DNA of 64,000 nucleotides from Enterococcus sp. HY326 (lineage in GTDB: Bacteria; Bacillota; Bacilli; Lactobacillales; Enterococcaceae), in the NCBI RefSeq assembly GCF_026157065.1, contig NZ_JANLGQ010000007.1:62001-126000 (forward strand), in the 5' to 3' direction. Below, piece by piece: positions 43,067-52,628 of this stretch (positions are counted from its first letter, which is position 1; each line of letters begins with the position of its first letter). Made by a program: the position numbers and the translations under genes. Under the pieces are notes generated by a model, which searched no databases, was not told where the DNA came from, and saw nothing but the letters and a program-made list of their open reading frames with translations.

Positions 43067-44293
43067 ATGGAGGAAAAATTATTTAACAAAGGCTTTATCA
43101 GCATCACCATGATTAACTTTATTGTCTACCTTGTTTATTATTTATTGATGGTGATTATTGCCGTCATCGCCCAAGATAATTTGAATGCCAGCTTAGGTCA
43201 AGCTGGTTTAGCTTCTGGTATTTATATTATTGGAACACTATTGGCCCGCTTATTTATGGGAAAAAAATTGGAGCAATACGGCCGCAAAGCCGTCCTGCGT
43301 TATGGTGCCATTTTTTATTTGCTGACCACCATTGCTTATCTTTACATGCCGACTATCGGAATTTTATATCTCGTGCGTTTTTTGAATGGCTTTGGCTACG
43401 GAACAGTTTCAACCGCCACTAACGCCATTGTGACAGCCTATATTCCCATGAAAAAACGTGGTGAAGGAATTAATTATTATGGCTTGAGCACTAGCTTGGC
43501 CGCCGCCATTGGACCGTTTCTGGGAATGATTTTATTAAATACTACCAGCTTTTATACAATCATCCTCACTTCGATTGTGATGATTGCCGCTACTATGCTA
43601 GCCTGCTTTTTCTTCCCGGTAAAAAATATCAGCTTGTCAGCGTCGCAAAAAAAAGCTGCAGCCTCATGGAAGCTGGAGAGCTTTATTGAGAAGAAAGCCT
43701 TATTTATTTCTTTTGTTGCTTTCTTTATGGGCTTGGCCTATTCAAGCGTGCTTTCTTTTCTCTCTTCTTACGCACAAACGATTCATCTGGTGACCGCTAG
43801 CTCGTTTTTCTTTGTCGTCTACGCCTTAGTTATCACCGCCACTAGACCAATGTCTGGAAAAATTTTTGATGCCTACGGAGAAAATGCAGTGATTTACCCC
43901 AGCTATTTATTTCTGACGGCTGGTCTGGTGGTTTTAAGTCTCACTAGCTCTGCTTGGATGCTATTAGTGGCCGGCGCTTTGGTGGGCTTGGGTTATGGCA
44001 CCTTTATGTCAAACGGGCAGGCCATTTGTTTAAAAATGGCCGATAGCCAAAGAATTGGGATTGCCCTGTCAACTTATTTTGTCGGCTTGGATTTAGGCCT
44101 AGGTGTTGGCCCCTACTTATTTGGTGAATTGCGCACTCTACTTTCCTTTCAAGGCATGTACCTCAGCGCTGCCGTTTTACCGCTTTTTTGTACCATCCTT
44201 TATAAGCTTTTTTACAAATCAGTACCCGCTACAGCAGACTCTGTGGAAGCTGCGCCCCTTGAAGATTTAATCGAAGTCGATGAAGAAATATAA
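43067..44293 (+). CDS. MFS transporter
   Basis: 408 aa, 12 hydrophobic segments with a short central loop (about 205). It carries the loop 2-3 motif GKKLEQYGRKAVLRYG and an acidic C-terminal tail. Similar in type to drug/arabinose-efflux permeases (DHA1). Substrate unknown. ATG 43067 has GAGGAG upstream. It is followed at 15 nt by a small gene. Confidence 0.85.
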   Translation: MEEKLFNKGFISITMINFIVYLVYYLLMVIIAVIAQDNLNASLGQAGLASGIYIIGTLLARLFMGKKLEQYGRKAVLRYGAIFYLLTTIAYLYMPTIGILYLVRFLNGFGYGTVSTATNAIVTAYIPMKKRGEGINYYGLSTSLAAAIGPFLGMILLNTTSFYTIILTSIVMIAATMLACFFFPVKNISLSASQKKAAASWKLESFIEKKALFISFVAFFMGLAYSSVLSFLSSYAQTIHLVTASSFFFVVYALVITATRPMSGKIFDAYGENAVIYPSYLFLTAGLVVLSLTSSAWMLLVAGALVGLGYGTFMSNGQAICLKMADSQRIGIALSTYFVGLDLGLGVGPYLFGELRTLLSFQGMYLSAAVLPLFCTILYKLFYKSVPATADSVEAAPLEDLIEVDEEI

Positions 44294-44308
44294 ATTGGAG
44301 TGAGAAAA

Positions 44309-44485
44309 ATGAATGAAACCTACTTAGATACTTTCCAAAAAGCCATCGAAAAACTAGATGAAATTTGCCGACGCCTCGAACATATTGAAGAAAATACCCA
44401 CCTTTTAGATAATCGCCAAAAGGAGCTGGACTCAGCTGTCATCCAGCTGCGCCGGGTTGTTGGCAATGATAATATTATTGGGTAA
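44309..44485 (+). CDS. Small coiled-coil protein
   Basis: 58 aa, highly charged, with heptads throughout (KAIEKLDEICRRLEHIEENTHLLDNRQ). ATG 44309 has GGAG 8 nt upstream. It is probably co-transcribed with the MFS gene. Function unknown. Confidence 0.65.
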   Translation: MNETYLDTFQKAIEKLDEICRRLEHIEENTHLLDNRQKELDSAVIQLRRVVGNDNIIG

Positions 44486-44560
44486 AGGTGGCTGCCAACA
44501 AAAGCGAATTACTTTTGTTGGTATTTTTTCTTACTAAAGAGAAAGCTATATAAGAGCAGA

Positions 44561-44607
44561 AAAAGCAGCTCTCCCCTGATAAAAAGGAAGAACTGCTTTT
44601 AAAAAAA
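44561..44607. terminator. Bidirectional terminator
   Basis: AAAAGCAG-x-TCT pairs with AGA-x-CTGCTTTT, followed by an A/T run. It sits between converging genes. Confidence 0.75.
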
Positions 44608-44620
44608 TCAACTACAATTT

Positions 44621-45232
44621 TTATTTCCCAACTGCAAAGGCTTCACCAACCACCGCATCAAAAGGCAATTCTAAAATGCCTTTTTTCTCTGGGGCATCTG
44701 GCAAATGCAATTCTTTGGCGGAGCAAATCATGCCAAAGCTTTCGACACCTCGCAAGACGCCTGGCCAAATTAATAGACCATCCGGCATCATTGCGCCGGG
44801 TTTGGCAACGACTACTTTTTGACCGGCTTTGACGTTGGGAGCGCCGCAGACAATTTGTAAAACTTCACCATCTCCGACTTCGGTTTGTGTGATGGACAAA
44901 TGATCCGAGTCAGGGTGTTTTTTACTGCTCTTAACAAAGCCAACGACGATTTTTGGCTCATCATCTGCTGTCAATGTTTCCGTAAAGCCTGCTGCCATCA
45001 ATAAGCTATTGAGTTTCATAATATCTTCATCCGTCAGAGAAACTTGGCCGTTTCCTTGAATCTCTAGATAATTTGAGATATTAAAAAAGTTCCAAGCTAC
45101 AACTGTATCATCCGCTAATGTCACCCGAGCAACATCACCTTTTCTGATGACAAAATTTTCTTGGGCGTGGTCATCATTGACAATCACCAACAGCGTATCG
45201 CCAACATTTTCTTTATTGTATGCAAAAATCAC
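44621..45232 (-). CDS. ytpR: YtpR-family tRNA-binding-domain protein
   Basis: 203 aa. The C-terminal half is an EMAP/PheT-N-like OB fold (VGFVKSSKKHPDSDHLSITQTEVGDGEVLQIVCGAPNVKAGQKVVVAKPGA), and an N-terminal DUF4479-type domain precedes it. Role unclear; binds tRNA or nucleic acid by homology. Confidence 0.92.
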   Translation of the reverse strand: MIFAYNKENVGDTLLVIVNDDHAQENFVIRKGDVARVTLADDTVVAWNFFNISNYLEIQGNGQVSLTDEDIMKLNSLLMAAGFTETLTADDEPKIVVGFVKSSKKHPDSDHLSITQTEVGDGEVLQIVCGAPNVKAGQKVVVAKPGAMMPDGLLIWPGVLRGVESFGMICSAKELHLPDAPEKKGILELPFDAVVGEAFAVGK

Positions 45233-45287
45233 AGGTTATTCCTCCAATTTAATCAAAATTCCATAGGTCAACATGCCCTATCATAAC

Positions 45288-45316
45288 AAAAAACCCCAAG
45301 GAAGTCATGGGGTTTT
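45288..45316 (-). terminator. Terminator after uspA-like gene
   Basis: AAAACCCC/GGGGTTTT hairpin with an 11-nt loop. Confidence 0.85.
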
Positions 45317-45325
45317 CACAGTCCT

Positions 45326-45793
45326 CTAAGAATTCGCTTTTTCCTGATGGGTCGGTCTTACAACTAAGACATCACAGGGTGCTTCACGAATAATATAACT
45401 GGAAACACTACCCAGCATAAAACGCTCTACCGCATTTAAACCGGATTGGCCGACCATAATCAAATCAATTTGATATTTATTGGGCAATTGATGGGCCATC
45501 GCTTCTTTAGCTGAACCATAGGCTAAAATCCCTTCAACCTCTGTAACACCTGCTTTTTGAGCATAAGCTTTCGCTGCATCAATCAAGGACTTGGACTGAT
45601 CAATTTCCGTCTCGACGACCGTTTCACTGATGGGCGCAAAGCCTATAAAGCTATAAGCCTTTTGGTCTAAGACATTGGCCACAAACAAAGCTGAGTGATT
45701 ACGTTTGGCAACCTCAACGGCTTTTTCAAAGGCTTCCTGCGCCTGTTGACTGCCGTCAATTCCGACTAAAATGCGTTGATATTCTTGTTCCAT
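45326..45793 (-). CDS. Universal stress protein (UspA family)
   Basis: 155 aa. RILVGIDGSQQAQEAFEKAV at the N-terminus and VGQSGLNAVERFMLGSVSSYIIREAPCDVLVV at the C-terminus, the ATP-binding G-x2-G-x9-G-S type. It forms an operon with the thioredoxin-like gene just upstream (30-nt gap). Confidence 0.93.
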   Translation of the reverse strand: MEQEYQRILVGIDGSQQAQEAFEKAVEVAKRNHSALFVANVLDQKAYSFIGFAPISETVVETEIDQSKSLIDAAKAYAQKAGVTEVEGILAYGSAKEAMAHQLPNKYQIDLIMVGQSGLNAVERFMLGSVSSYIIREAPCDVLVVRPTHQEKANS

Positions 45794-45822
45794 GCGGGCA
45801 CCTCATTTCCATTCATTCAAAA

Positions 45823-46140
45823 CTAATTTTCGACGCTGGTAAGAAAGCTTTCAATCTCTTCTTTGGTTTTACGGGCCTTATTGACTAAACGGCCCTGCTC
45901 TTTGCCATCTTTAATCACCACAAAGCTGGGAATCCCAAAAATATTCCACTCTGCCGCAACATCAATATACTGGTCCCGGTCCACTTCAATAAAATTTAAT
46001 TGGGGAAAATCCGCCTCAATTTCTGGCAGCTGTGGTTTAATAAAATGACAATCGCCACACCAACCGGCAGTAAAAAAGAAAACATTCTGGCCTTTTTCAA
46101 CATAGCCAGCCAATTCCTCTAGAGATTTGGGAATAATCAT
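45823..46140 (-). CDS. Thioredoxin-family protein
   Basis: 105 aa with active site WCGDC (FFTAGWCGDCHFIKPQLP) and the cis-Pro in FGIPSFVVIKDGK. It is a thiol-disulfide oxidoreductase of the cytosol. The ATG at 46140 is preferred (AGGAAGG 9 nt upstream); 46149 is the alternative. Confidence 0.88.
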   Translation of the reverse strand: MIIPKSLEELAGYVEKGQNVFFFTAGWCGDCHFIKPQLPEIEADFPQLNFIEVDRDQYIDVAAEWNIFGIPSFVVIKDGKEQGRLVNKARKTKEEIESFLTSVEN

Positions 46141-46197
46141 ACGCTTCATCCTTCCTCGTTTTGCTAACTTTATTATACACCTTTTAAATAACAAAGG

Positions 46198-46242
46198 AAA
46201 AGAAGACTCCTCCAGCAAAAATTGCTTGAGAACTCTTCTTTA
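46198..46242 (-). terminator. Imperfect terminator after the M42 peptidase gene
   Basis: AAAGAAGACTCCTC...GAGAACTCTTCTTT with CAGCAAAAATTGCTTG inside. T-rich on the - strand. Confidence 0.6.
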
Positions 46243-46248
46243 AGTGAG

Positions 46249-47325
46249 CTATTTTCCATAAACAATGGTATTGACTGTTGATTTGTCCAAGCCCTTCAAG
46301 GTTTGAATCAACATTTCCCGAGCTGCATCAAAATCGGCAATGCTGAACATTGTTTGGTGGGTGTGAATGTAACGACCCACAACTCCGATGACCGTGCTTG
46401 GAATGCCTTCATTAGCTGTATGTGCTGCGCCAGCATCGGTGCCGCCTTTTGAGACAAAATATTGGTACGGAATCTTGTTGGTTTCAGCGGTATCTAAAAG
46501 ATATTCCCGCAAACGAGGCAATTGAATCAAGCCGGGATCATAAATCCGCATCAAGGTGCCTTCGCCTAGATGACCGAATGTACCATTTTTCGTCATGATA
46601 TCATCAGCCGCTGAGCAATCAACTGCAAAAAACAAATCAGGATTAAATTTCGTCACAGAAGGTTTTGAACCCCGCAAGCCAACTTCTTCTTGCACATTGG
46701 CGCCGGCGATTAAGGTGTGGCCCAGTTTTTCATCCTTCAAAGCTTCTAAAGCTTCTAAGACAACTGTGCAGCCATAGCGATTGTCCCAGGATTTAGAAAT
46801 AATATTTTTACCGTTGGCAGTTTTGATTGTTTCCACCTGTGGCACGATGGAGTCCCCGGGCAGTACACCATAACTCAAGGCTTCTTCCCTTGAAGAAAAG
46901 CCAGCGTCAAACAACACATCAGCGACTTCCAATGATTTTTGACCGCCTGTCCCCCGTAATAAATGTGGCGGAATGGAAGAAGAAATGACTGGATAGTTGC
47001 CTTTGCGGGTTTTCAAAGTGAAGCGTTGTGCCGAAACAACGTAAGGATTCCAGCCACCTAAAGGCACCACTTTAAATAATCCATTGTCTTTGATTTCCGT
47101 CAGCATAAAGCCAACTTCGTCCATGTGGGCCGCAACCATGACCCGCGGCACATCTTTTTCTTCATGATGGCGAATACCAAACAGACCACCTAAACCGTCC
47201 TGTTGAATTTCGTCCACCAGACCTTCCATGTGTCCCCGTAAATAGTCACGGATATCATCTTCAAAACCTGAAGTCCCTTGTAATTCTGTTAATTCTTTGA
47301 TTCTTTGATAAGTTTTTTCTTCCAT
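46249..47325 (-). CDS. pepA: M42-family glutamyl aminopeptidase / deblocking aminopeptidase
   Basis: 358 aa metallo-aminopeptidase of the cytosol. Metal-binding blocks: VMVAAHMDEVGFM, SWDNRYGCTVVLEAL, GANVQEEVGLRG, DLFFAVDCSAADD and HTANEGIPSTVIGVVGRYIHT. MEEKTYQRIKELTELQGTSG is a typical PepA start, hence 47325; a TTG at 47358 would add 11 residues without an RBS. Confidence 0.93.
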   Translation of the reverse strand: MEEKTYQRIKELTELQGTSGFEDDIRDYLRGHMEGLVDEIQQDGLGGLFGIRHHEEKDVPRVMVAAHMDEVGFMLTEIKDNGLFKVVPLGGWNPYVVSAQRFTLKTRKGNYPVISSSIPPHLLRGTGGQKSLEVADVLFDAGFSSREEALSYGVLPGDSIVPQVETIKTANGKNIISKSWDNRYGCTVVLEALEALKDEKLGHTLIAGANVQEEVGLRGSKPSVTKFNPDLFFAVDCSAADDIMTKNGTFGHLGEGTLMRIYDPGLIQLPRLREYLLDTAETNKIPYQYFVSKGGTDAGAAHTANEGIPSTVIGVVGRYIHTHQTMFSIADFDAAREMLIQTLKGLDKSTVNTIVYGK

Positions 47326-47740
47326 AATTTGTTGACTGAAAATAAGTGAGTTGCCCAAACCACAATTTTCTTTTGTTGGCGGCTAATGCAATTTCAGTTC
47401 AGTTGATTTCCAGTCTCAAAGCCTCCTTAGAAAAATTTCGTCAAATCGATACGTGTCTATTATAGCGCAAGCAGCGCTAAAAATTGGGAACGATTAAGCA
47501 GATTTAATACCCTCCTAAAAAACTTCATTTATTTCTCATCTTTATTAGGCGGATTGACAATTTTTAATAAAAATTTTTCCTGCAAATTAGCATTTAGTTC
47601 TTTTCTGGGAAAGTCTATGGTAGAATAATGGTGAAGCTCTGGATTACCAAGCTTACATTTTAATCACTCAGAATGTATCAGAGAATGAAATCAAACACAG
47701 CAAACTATCCTGATTCCTGACGTTGAGAGGAGGAATTCCC

Positions 47741-48082
47741 TTGAATGAAGAAAATCAATTGAATTATTTTAAAGGCGGTTTGGCAGTTGGTGTCGGCTTC
47801 GGTCTAGTCAGCGGTGTCGCCTCAGCATTATGGTACAACAAAAAGAGAAGCATCACCCCCGACCAAGTTTTAGACAATGTAAAGCAGGCCTTTTTACAGG
47901 AAGGCCCGATTGAAGGCTCTTGGATTTCCTTTGAAAAACAACCCTCCAGAAAATTTGCCATCCGCTCAAAAAGCTACCACGGCGGAATTTCTCGCATTGA
48001 AGACGATCAGCTGGTCATCTACGAATTTATTGCCGATGCCTACACCGGCACTGTTTTGGATATTAAACGGATTATGGAATGA
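47741..48082 (+). CDS. Small PepSY-like membrane-anchored protein
   Basis: 113 aa. An N-terminal membrane segment (about 10-30) is followed by a domain reading ITPDQVLDNVKQAFLQEGPIEGSW...YEFIADAYTGTVLDIKRIME, which looks like a PepSY/YpmB-type fold. The TTG at 47741 is 7 nt after AGAGGAGG. Function unknown. The 300-nt stretch before it carries a plausible promoter but nothing else. Confidence 0.75.
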   Translation: MNEENQLNYFKGGLAVGVGFGLVSGVASALWYNKKRSITPDQVLDNVKQAFLQEGPIEGSWISFEKQPSRKFAIRSKSYHGGISRIEDDQLVIYEFIADAYTGTVLDIKRIME

Positions 48083-48087
48083 TTTTA

Positions 48088-48136
48088 AACCACCTCAACG
48101 ACTTTCACTAATAGTGAAGTGCTTGAGGTGGTTTTA
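48088..48136 (+). terminator. Terminator after PepSY-like gene
   Basis: AACCACCTCAA/TTGAGGTGGTTTT hairpin with an inner TTTCACTA/TAGTGAA stem. Confidence 0.88.
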
Positions 48137-48180
48137 GTTTACTCAAAAAAATTGTTCAACCATTGTTGTTATGTAAAATA

Positions 48181-48225
48181 AATAAGCTAAGACTTGCATT
48201 TTCAAACACAAGTCTCAGCTTATTT
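48181..48225 (-). terminator. Terminator after pepV
   Basis: AATAAGCT-x-AGACTTG pairs with CAAGTCT-x-AGCTTATT. Confidence 0.85.
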
Positions 48226-48234
48226 CATATCCTT

Positions 48235-49644
48235 TTACTTCGCCAACCGATAAATTGCATCTGCATAAATCGCAGTTGCTCTAAATAAATCATCCAAAGC
48301 CATGAATTCGTTAGCTTGATGCATGGTGTCCGTATAGCCAGGGAACATAGCGCCATAAGCAACGCCACGTTTTAGTAAACGGCCATAAGTTCCGCCGCCA
48401 ATCACTTGCTCAAAGCCTTTTTGACCTGTATGATCTTCATACACTTGCAGCAAAGTTGCCACCAAAGGATCATCCATCGGCACGTAATGAGGTGCCATGT
48501 CGTGGGGGCGTTTTTCGATTTTAGTAATAGCCGCACCAAATTTTTCAGTTAAGACTGCTAATAAGCCGTCTGATGTTTGCCCTTGAGGATAACGAAAGTT
48601 CATATTGATAAAGTTTTCTTCTGAGCCAGCAGTGAAGGTAAAAAGGCCAGCATTCATAGTCAGCTTACCCATTTTAGCATCATCCATAGCAACACCTAAT
48701 TTTTCACCATAAAAATCTTCATGTAGTGTTTCACCGGCTGCTTTTAAGAAGGCAGCCGCACCGGCTTCAAAATTATATCTAACTAAGAATTTAGCTAAGA
48801 AAGTTGCCGCATTAATCCCGCTTTGAGGGCTCGCACCGTGAGCACCTTTACCTGTTACATTTAACGTGATTTCAGTGCCTGAAACTACCGCTTCACCAGA
48901 AACTGGTTCTGCTTCTAAGTAGGCAGCAAAAGCACCGGCAATTGCTTCCTCAGAGCCTTTAGGAACCGTAATTTCAGCCGTGGCTGCACCCGCAACCATA
49001 TTTTCCCGCAGACCTGATTGAAATGAATTTAAGACATATTCTGAGCCATTCGTTCCAGAAAAATAGGCCCGAATAGACACGTTGCCTTTTTCACCATTGA
49101 TAATCGGGAATTCCGCATCCGGAGAGAAACCGAAATCAGGTGCTGTTTCCTGTTCGAAATAATAATCCATATCGCCCCAGCCGCTTTCTTCATCAGAACC
49201 GACTACGAAGCGAACTTTTTTAGACAATGGCAATTCTAAGTCTTTGATAATTTTTAGCGCATAATAAGCTGCCATGCTTGGGCCTTTATCATCGCTAGAA
49301 CCACGGGCAAAAATTTTGTCCTCTTTAATAACTGGTTCGTACGGATTTGTATCCCAGCCATCTCCAGCCGGCACCACATCCATGTGACCAAAGATGCCTA
49401 ATGTTTCTGCACCTTCGCCGTATTCAATATGGCCAGCGTAATTGTCAACATTTTTGACAACAAAGCCATCCCGTTCGCCGTAAGCCAACATATGTTTTAA
49501 AGCATCCCGGGGACCAGGTCCAAAGGGTGCATCCGCTGTTGCTTGGCTGTCATCTCGCTCACTGTTAATTCTTAAAAGGTTTTGCAAATCTTCAAGAAGG
49601 GCCTCTTTGCGGGCTTCCACTTCTTTTTTCCAATCAATTGTCAT
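48235..49644 (-). CDS. pepV: Dipeptidase PepV (M20 family)
   Basis: 469 aa cytosolic Zn-dependent dipeptidase. Motifs: LGIFGHMDVVPAGDGWDTNPYEP, RGSSDDKGPSMAAYYAL, VGSDEESGWGDMDYYF, FSPDAEFPIINGEKG and GGGTYGRLLKRGVAYGAMFPG. The length matches lactobacillar/enterococcal PepV. RBS AGGAGG. Confidence 0.97.
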   Translation of the reverse strand: MTIDWKKEVEARKEALLEDLQNLLRINSERDDSQATADAPFGPGPRDALKHMLAYGERDGFVVKNVDNYAGHIEYGEGAETLGIFGHMDVVPAGDGWDTNPYEPVIKEDKIFARGSSDDKGPSMAAYYALKIIKDLELPLSKKVRFVVGSDEESGWGDMDYYFEQETAPDFGFSPDAEFPIINGEKGNVSIRAYFSGTNGSEYVLNSFQSGLRENMVAGAATAEITVPKGSEEAIAGAFAAYLEAEPVSGEAVVSGTEITLNVTGKGAHGASPQSGINAATFLAKFLVRYNFEAGAAAFLKAAGETLHEDFYGEKLGVAMDDAKMGKLTMNAGLFTFTAGSEENFINMNFRYPQGQTSDGLLAVLTEKFGAAITKIEKRPHDMAPHYVPMDDPLVATLLQVYEDHTGQKGFEQVIGGGTYGRLLKRGVAYGAMFPGYTDTMHQANEFMALDDLFRATAIYADAIYRLAK

Positions 49645-49837
49645 GATTTTTGCCTCCTAAAATTTAATCTTTTACCGACTGTCCAGTAATTTTACCGACA
49701 ATCTGCAAAGCTCTCGCCTTTCATCTTACCATTATTCAAAGGAAAAGAAAAAGAAATCTCTTTCGTCGCAACAAGATTTTTCTGTAAAATTTTTTTAAGG
49801 GTATAATAAAGAAAAAAGATCTTTAAAAGGAGTTCGT

Positions 49838-50662
49838 ATGCAAATTCAATCTGAAATTTTAGCTGAAGTCATCAAAAAAAGACCAGCTGATTCCCATAAA
49901 GGAACCTTTGGCCGCAGTGTCTTAATAGGCGGGGACCATCATTACGGCGGCGCTATAATTATGGCTGCCGCAGCCTGTATCAATAGCGGCAGCGGTCTGA
50001 CCACCGTGGTGACGGACGAGAAAAACCACGCTCCTCTGCATGCCCGCTTGCCAGAAGCGATGGTGCTGAGTTTTACCGAAGAGGACTTGCTTAGAGAAAC
50101 TTTACAGACGGCCGATGTAATTTTAATTGGTCCAGGGCTAGGCTTATCCGCCCAAAGTTTATCTCTGTTAACCTTAGTTTTGACGCAACAGCAAGAAAAT
50201 CAATGGCTGATTGTTGACGGTTCTGCCATCACTTTGTTTGCTGAAGAACACTTAACCTTGCCTTATCCAAAGCAAACCATATTTACTCCCCACCAAATGG
50301 AGTGGCAACGGTTGAGCGGTCTTACTATCAACCAACAAACTCTGGAAAGTAGTCAAGAGGCCCGTGATCAATTAGGGGCTATCATTGTAGCTAAAAGCCA
50401 CCGAACAACCATTTTTTCTGATAATCCGCCGCTAGAAAATCCATTGGGAACTCCCGCCATGGCGACTGGCGGCACCGGCGACACCTTAGCCGGCATCATC
50501 ACAGGCTTTTTAGCCCAGTTTCCAAGAAATCCGCGAACCATTGCTGCTGCTGTTTACCTCCACAGCATGATTGCCGATGATTTGGCCGCAGATGCCTACG
50601 TCGTGCTACCGACACATATCAGCGAAGAATTGCCAAAGTATCTCAAGCGCTTTGAAAATTAG
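49838..50662 (+). CDS. nnrD: ADP-dependent NAD(P)H-hydrate dehydratase
   Basis: 274 aa. Repairs hydrated NAD(P)H. Motifs: DSHKGTFGRSVLIGGDHHYGGAIIMAAAA, VILIGPGLGL, TPHQMEWQRL, GTPAMATGGTGDTLAGIITGFLAQ. Only the dehydratase (YjeF C-terminal) domain is present; no epimerase domain is fused. RBS AAAAGGAG. Confidence 0.94.
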   Translation: MQIQSEILAEVIKKRPADSHKGTFGRSVLIGGDHHYGGAIIMAAAACINSGSGLTTVVTDEKNHAPLHARLPEAMVLSFTEEDLLRETLQTADVILIGPGLGLSAQSLSLLTLVLTQQQENQWLIVDGSAITLFAEEHLTLPYPKQTIFTPHQMEWQRLSGLTINQQTLESSQEARDQLGAIIVAKSHRTTIFSDNPPLENPLGTPAMATGGTGDTLAGIITGFLAQFPRNPRTIAAAVYLHSMIADDLAADAYVVLPTHISEELPKYLKRFEN

Positions 50663-50666
50663 CCGC

Positions 50667-50700
50667 AAAAAAAGCCTTCACCATTTTCGTGAAGGCTTTA
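50667..50700. terminator. Bidirectional terminator between nnrD and sagA
   Basis: AAAGCCTTCAC/GTGAAGGCTTT hairpin with A- and T-runs on either side. Confidence 0.88.
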
Positions 50701-50715
50701 AAATTCATTTTAAAA

Positions 50716-51963
50716 TTATAATACACGGACTGCAAAGCTTGGTGCATAGTAAGCAGTGCTAGTAATTTTCACAACATCACCAGTTTGTGGTGCATGTATA
50801 AATTGGCCACCGCCAAGGTAAATCCCAACGTGGTGGGTGCTACCACGAGAACCGAAGAATACTAGGTCTCCTGGTTGTGCTTCTGAGACAGAAATCACTG
50901 TTCCAGCGTATTCTTGAGAAGTTGTTACCCGACCGATACTGATACCAGCTGCATTAGAGTACACATAAGAAGTTAGACCTGAACAGTCAAAACCACTTGG
51001 AGTTGTGCCACCCCATACATATGGAGTACCTAAGAATTGTTGTGCATAGCTGACAATTGCACTTCTAACTGATGAAGTATCGCCAGTTGATGGAGCTGGA
51101 GTCGGAATTGGTGTTGGCGTTACTGTACCACCAGAGTTTCCACCATTACTATTTGGTGTGCTTCCGCCACCATTGCTACCGCCGTTATTGTCAACAGCAG
51201 GAGTATCATTTTGAGCTTCTTCTTGTTGTTGCGCTTCTAAAGCTGCCGCTGCAACACGTTCTTGTTCAGCAATCAAAGCTGCTGCTTCTGCTTCAGCTTG
51301 CGCTTTTTGTTCTTCTAAAGCTGCTTTATCACTTTCAGCAGTTGCTTGTTGTGCTGCTAAAGTTGTTGTTAATACGTTTAATTCAGCTTGTTTGTTGATT
51401 AAGTCGCCTTTTTGCGCTTCTAATTCAACTTGAGTAGCATTAACTTCTTCTTGCTTTTCAGCAACTTCTGTTTGCTTTTGCTCAACAGCTGCTTTATCTT
51501 CTTTTTGTTGGTTGACTAACTCGTTGTTCGCATTGACGATTGTCGTCATCGCTGTCACACGAGAAATCGCATCTGTTAATGATTCAGAGTTGATTACAGC
51601 ATCGATGAAGTTTGTGCTGCTGCCGTTCACTTGTACGTCACGGGCTTGCTCTTGAATCGTAGCTTCCCGTTTTTCAATTCTTTCTTGTAAAGAAACAATT
51701 TCATTTTGTAATTGTTCAGCTTCTTCAGCTAAAGTTTTTTGTTGAGCCAATAACTCTTCAGCTTGACTGTTAATACTGTCAACATCTGCTTGAACGCTGC
51801 TGATTTGTGTTTGCAAATCTGATTGTTGGCTTTGTAATGAGTTGATTAAATCTTGCTGACTTTGGATTTGAGCATCGTAATCATCTGCTGATGCTGCGAT
51901 TGGTGCAACAACTGATAATGCAATGGCACTTATTAATAGCCCTGATAAAACTTTCTTTTTCAA
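50716..51963 (-). CDS. sagA: Secreted NlpC/P60 peptidoglycan hydrolase, SagA-like
   Basis: 415 aa. It has a signal peptide (about 1-26), a long coiled coil (about 28-250, Gln/Glu-rich) as in PcsB/SagA/CwlO, a Gly/Asn/Pro/Thr linker and a C-terminal NlpC/P60 endopeptidase with Cys in GFDCSGLTSYVY and His in STHHVGIYLGG. It cuts peptidoglycan stem peptides and is the secreted antigen of enterococci. It follows mreC-mreD, the known enterococcal order, but has its own promoter after the mreD terminator. Confidence 0.95.
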   Translation of the reverse strand: MKKKVLSGLLISAIALSVVAPIAASADDYDAQIQSQQDLINSLQSQQSDLQTQISSVQADVDSINSQAEELLAQQKTLAEEAEQLQNEIVSLQERIEKREATIQEQARDVQVNGSSTNFIDAVINSESLTDAISRVTAMTTIVNANNELVNQQKEDKAAVEQKQTEVAEKQEEVNATQVELEAQKGDLINKQAELNVLTTTLAAQQATAESDKAALEEQKAQAEAEAAALIAEQERVAAAALEAQQQEEAQNDTPAVDNNGGSNGGGSTPNSNGGNSGGTVTPTPIPTPAPSTGDTSSVRSAIVSYAQQFLGTPYVWGGTTPSGFDCSGLTSYVYSNAAGISIGRVTTSQEYAGTVISVSEAQPGDLVFFGSRGSTHHVGIYLGGGQFIHAPQTGDVVKITSTAYYAPSFAVRVL

Positions 51964-52075
51964 GTTGGTTCCCCCCGAGATGCTTTGTTCTTATTTTTAA
52001 TATAGTTAAAATTCGTTTAAATTATTTGCTAAATTTAAGCACAAGGGCATTGTATCATAGCTATATGTCAGCGAT

Positions 52076-52092
52076 ATAAATATTATATTACA
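52076..52092 (-). promoter_or_regulatory. Candidate WalR box of sagA
   Basis: On the - strand TGTAAT, 5 nt, ATTTAT: close to the WalR direct repeat (TGTAAT-N5-TGTAAT). A TACAAT -10 lies downstream with a poor -35, as expected for an activated promoter. Confidence 0.45.
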
Positions 52093-52111
52093 AAAATGTT
52101 TCATTAAAATA

Positions 52112-52146
52112 AAAAAGAAATTGCTTAACGACTAAGCAATTTCTTA
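52112..52146 (-). terminator. Terminator of mreCD, overlapping the end of mreD
   Basis: AAGAAATTGCTTA/TAAGCAATTTCTT hairpin followed by TTTTTT on the - strand. Confidence 0.85.
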
Positions 52147-52625
52147 AACGGCCAATTAAATAGAATGAAAAGTAAGATGTTTAATAATAACGTTGGACCC
52201 AAATATCTGGTGATGAAAAAGAGACTGCTGATAGTGGAAAATTGGAAAATCCACTGCACTAAAATTGAATATACTTCAAAAATTGTAATCAGTATTACCC
52301 AACCGAAAAATAACGTAAATATATTCGTATGGATAATATCTCCCATTGCATACATCAGGTATACCACTAGTGGAAAAGCGACTGCGTAGACACCAATCAC
52401 TCCTATATAATAACTATCATAAACTAGCCCTAAAATCGTCATCGTAATCAACATATACCGCTTAGGAAAATAGTTACTGGCAATCAAGGCTGCTAAGAAA
52501 ATAAAATGACTATTGGCTAAGTAAACTCCTCGACTAAGGGAGGTAATAAAACTTGTAATATGACTGTCAAGCAGCATCAAAATAAAGAGTAGGATGGGTA
52601 AATAATACACCGCATATTTTTTCAC
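52125..52625 (-). CDS. mreD: Rod-shape/elongasome protein MreD
   Basis: 166 aa with five or six membrane segments, in the expected place 3 nt after mreC. It shows MreD-like features (YMLITMTILGLVYDSYYIGVIGVYAVAFPLVVYL). Part of the peripheral wall-synthesis complex. Confidence 0.92.
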   Translation of the reverse strand: MKKYAVYYLPILLFILMLLDSHITSFITSLSRGVYLANSHFIFLAALIASNYFPKRYMLITMTILGLVYDSYYIGVIGVYAVAFPLVVYLMYAMGDIIHTNIFTLFFGWVILITIFEVYSILVQWIFQFSTISSLFFITRYLGPTLLLNILLFILFNWPFKKLLSR

Positions 52626-52628
52626 TGG

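Noticed and set aside
47358-47723. Regulatory RNA between pepA and the PepSY-like gene
   Set aside because: No stable conserved structure or riboswitch-like motif could be recognised.
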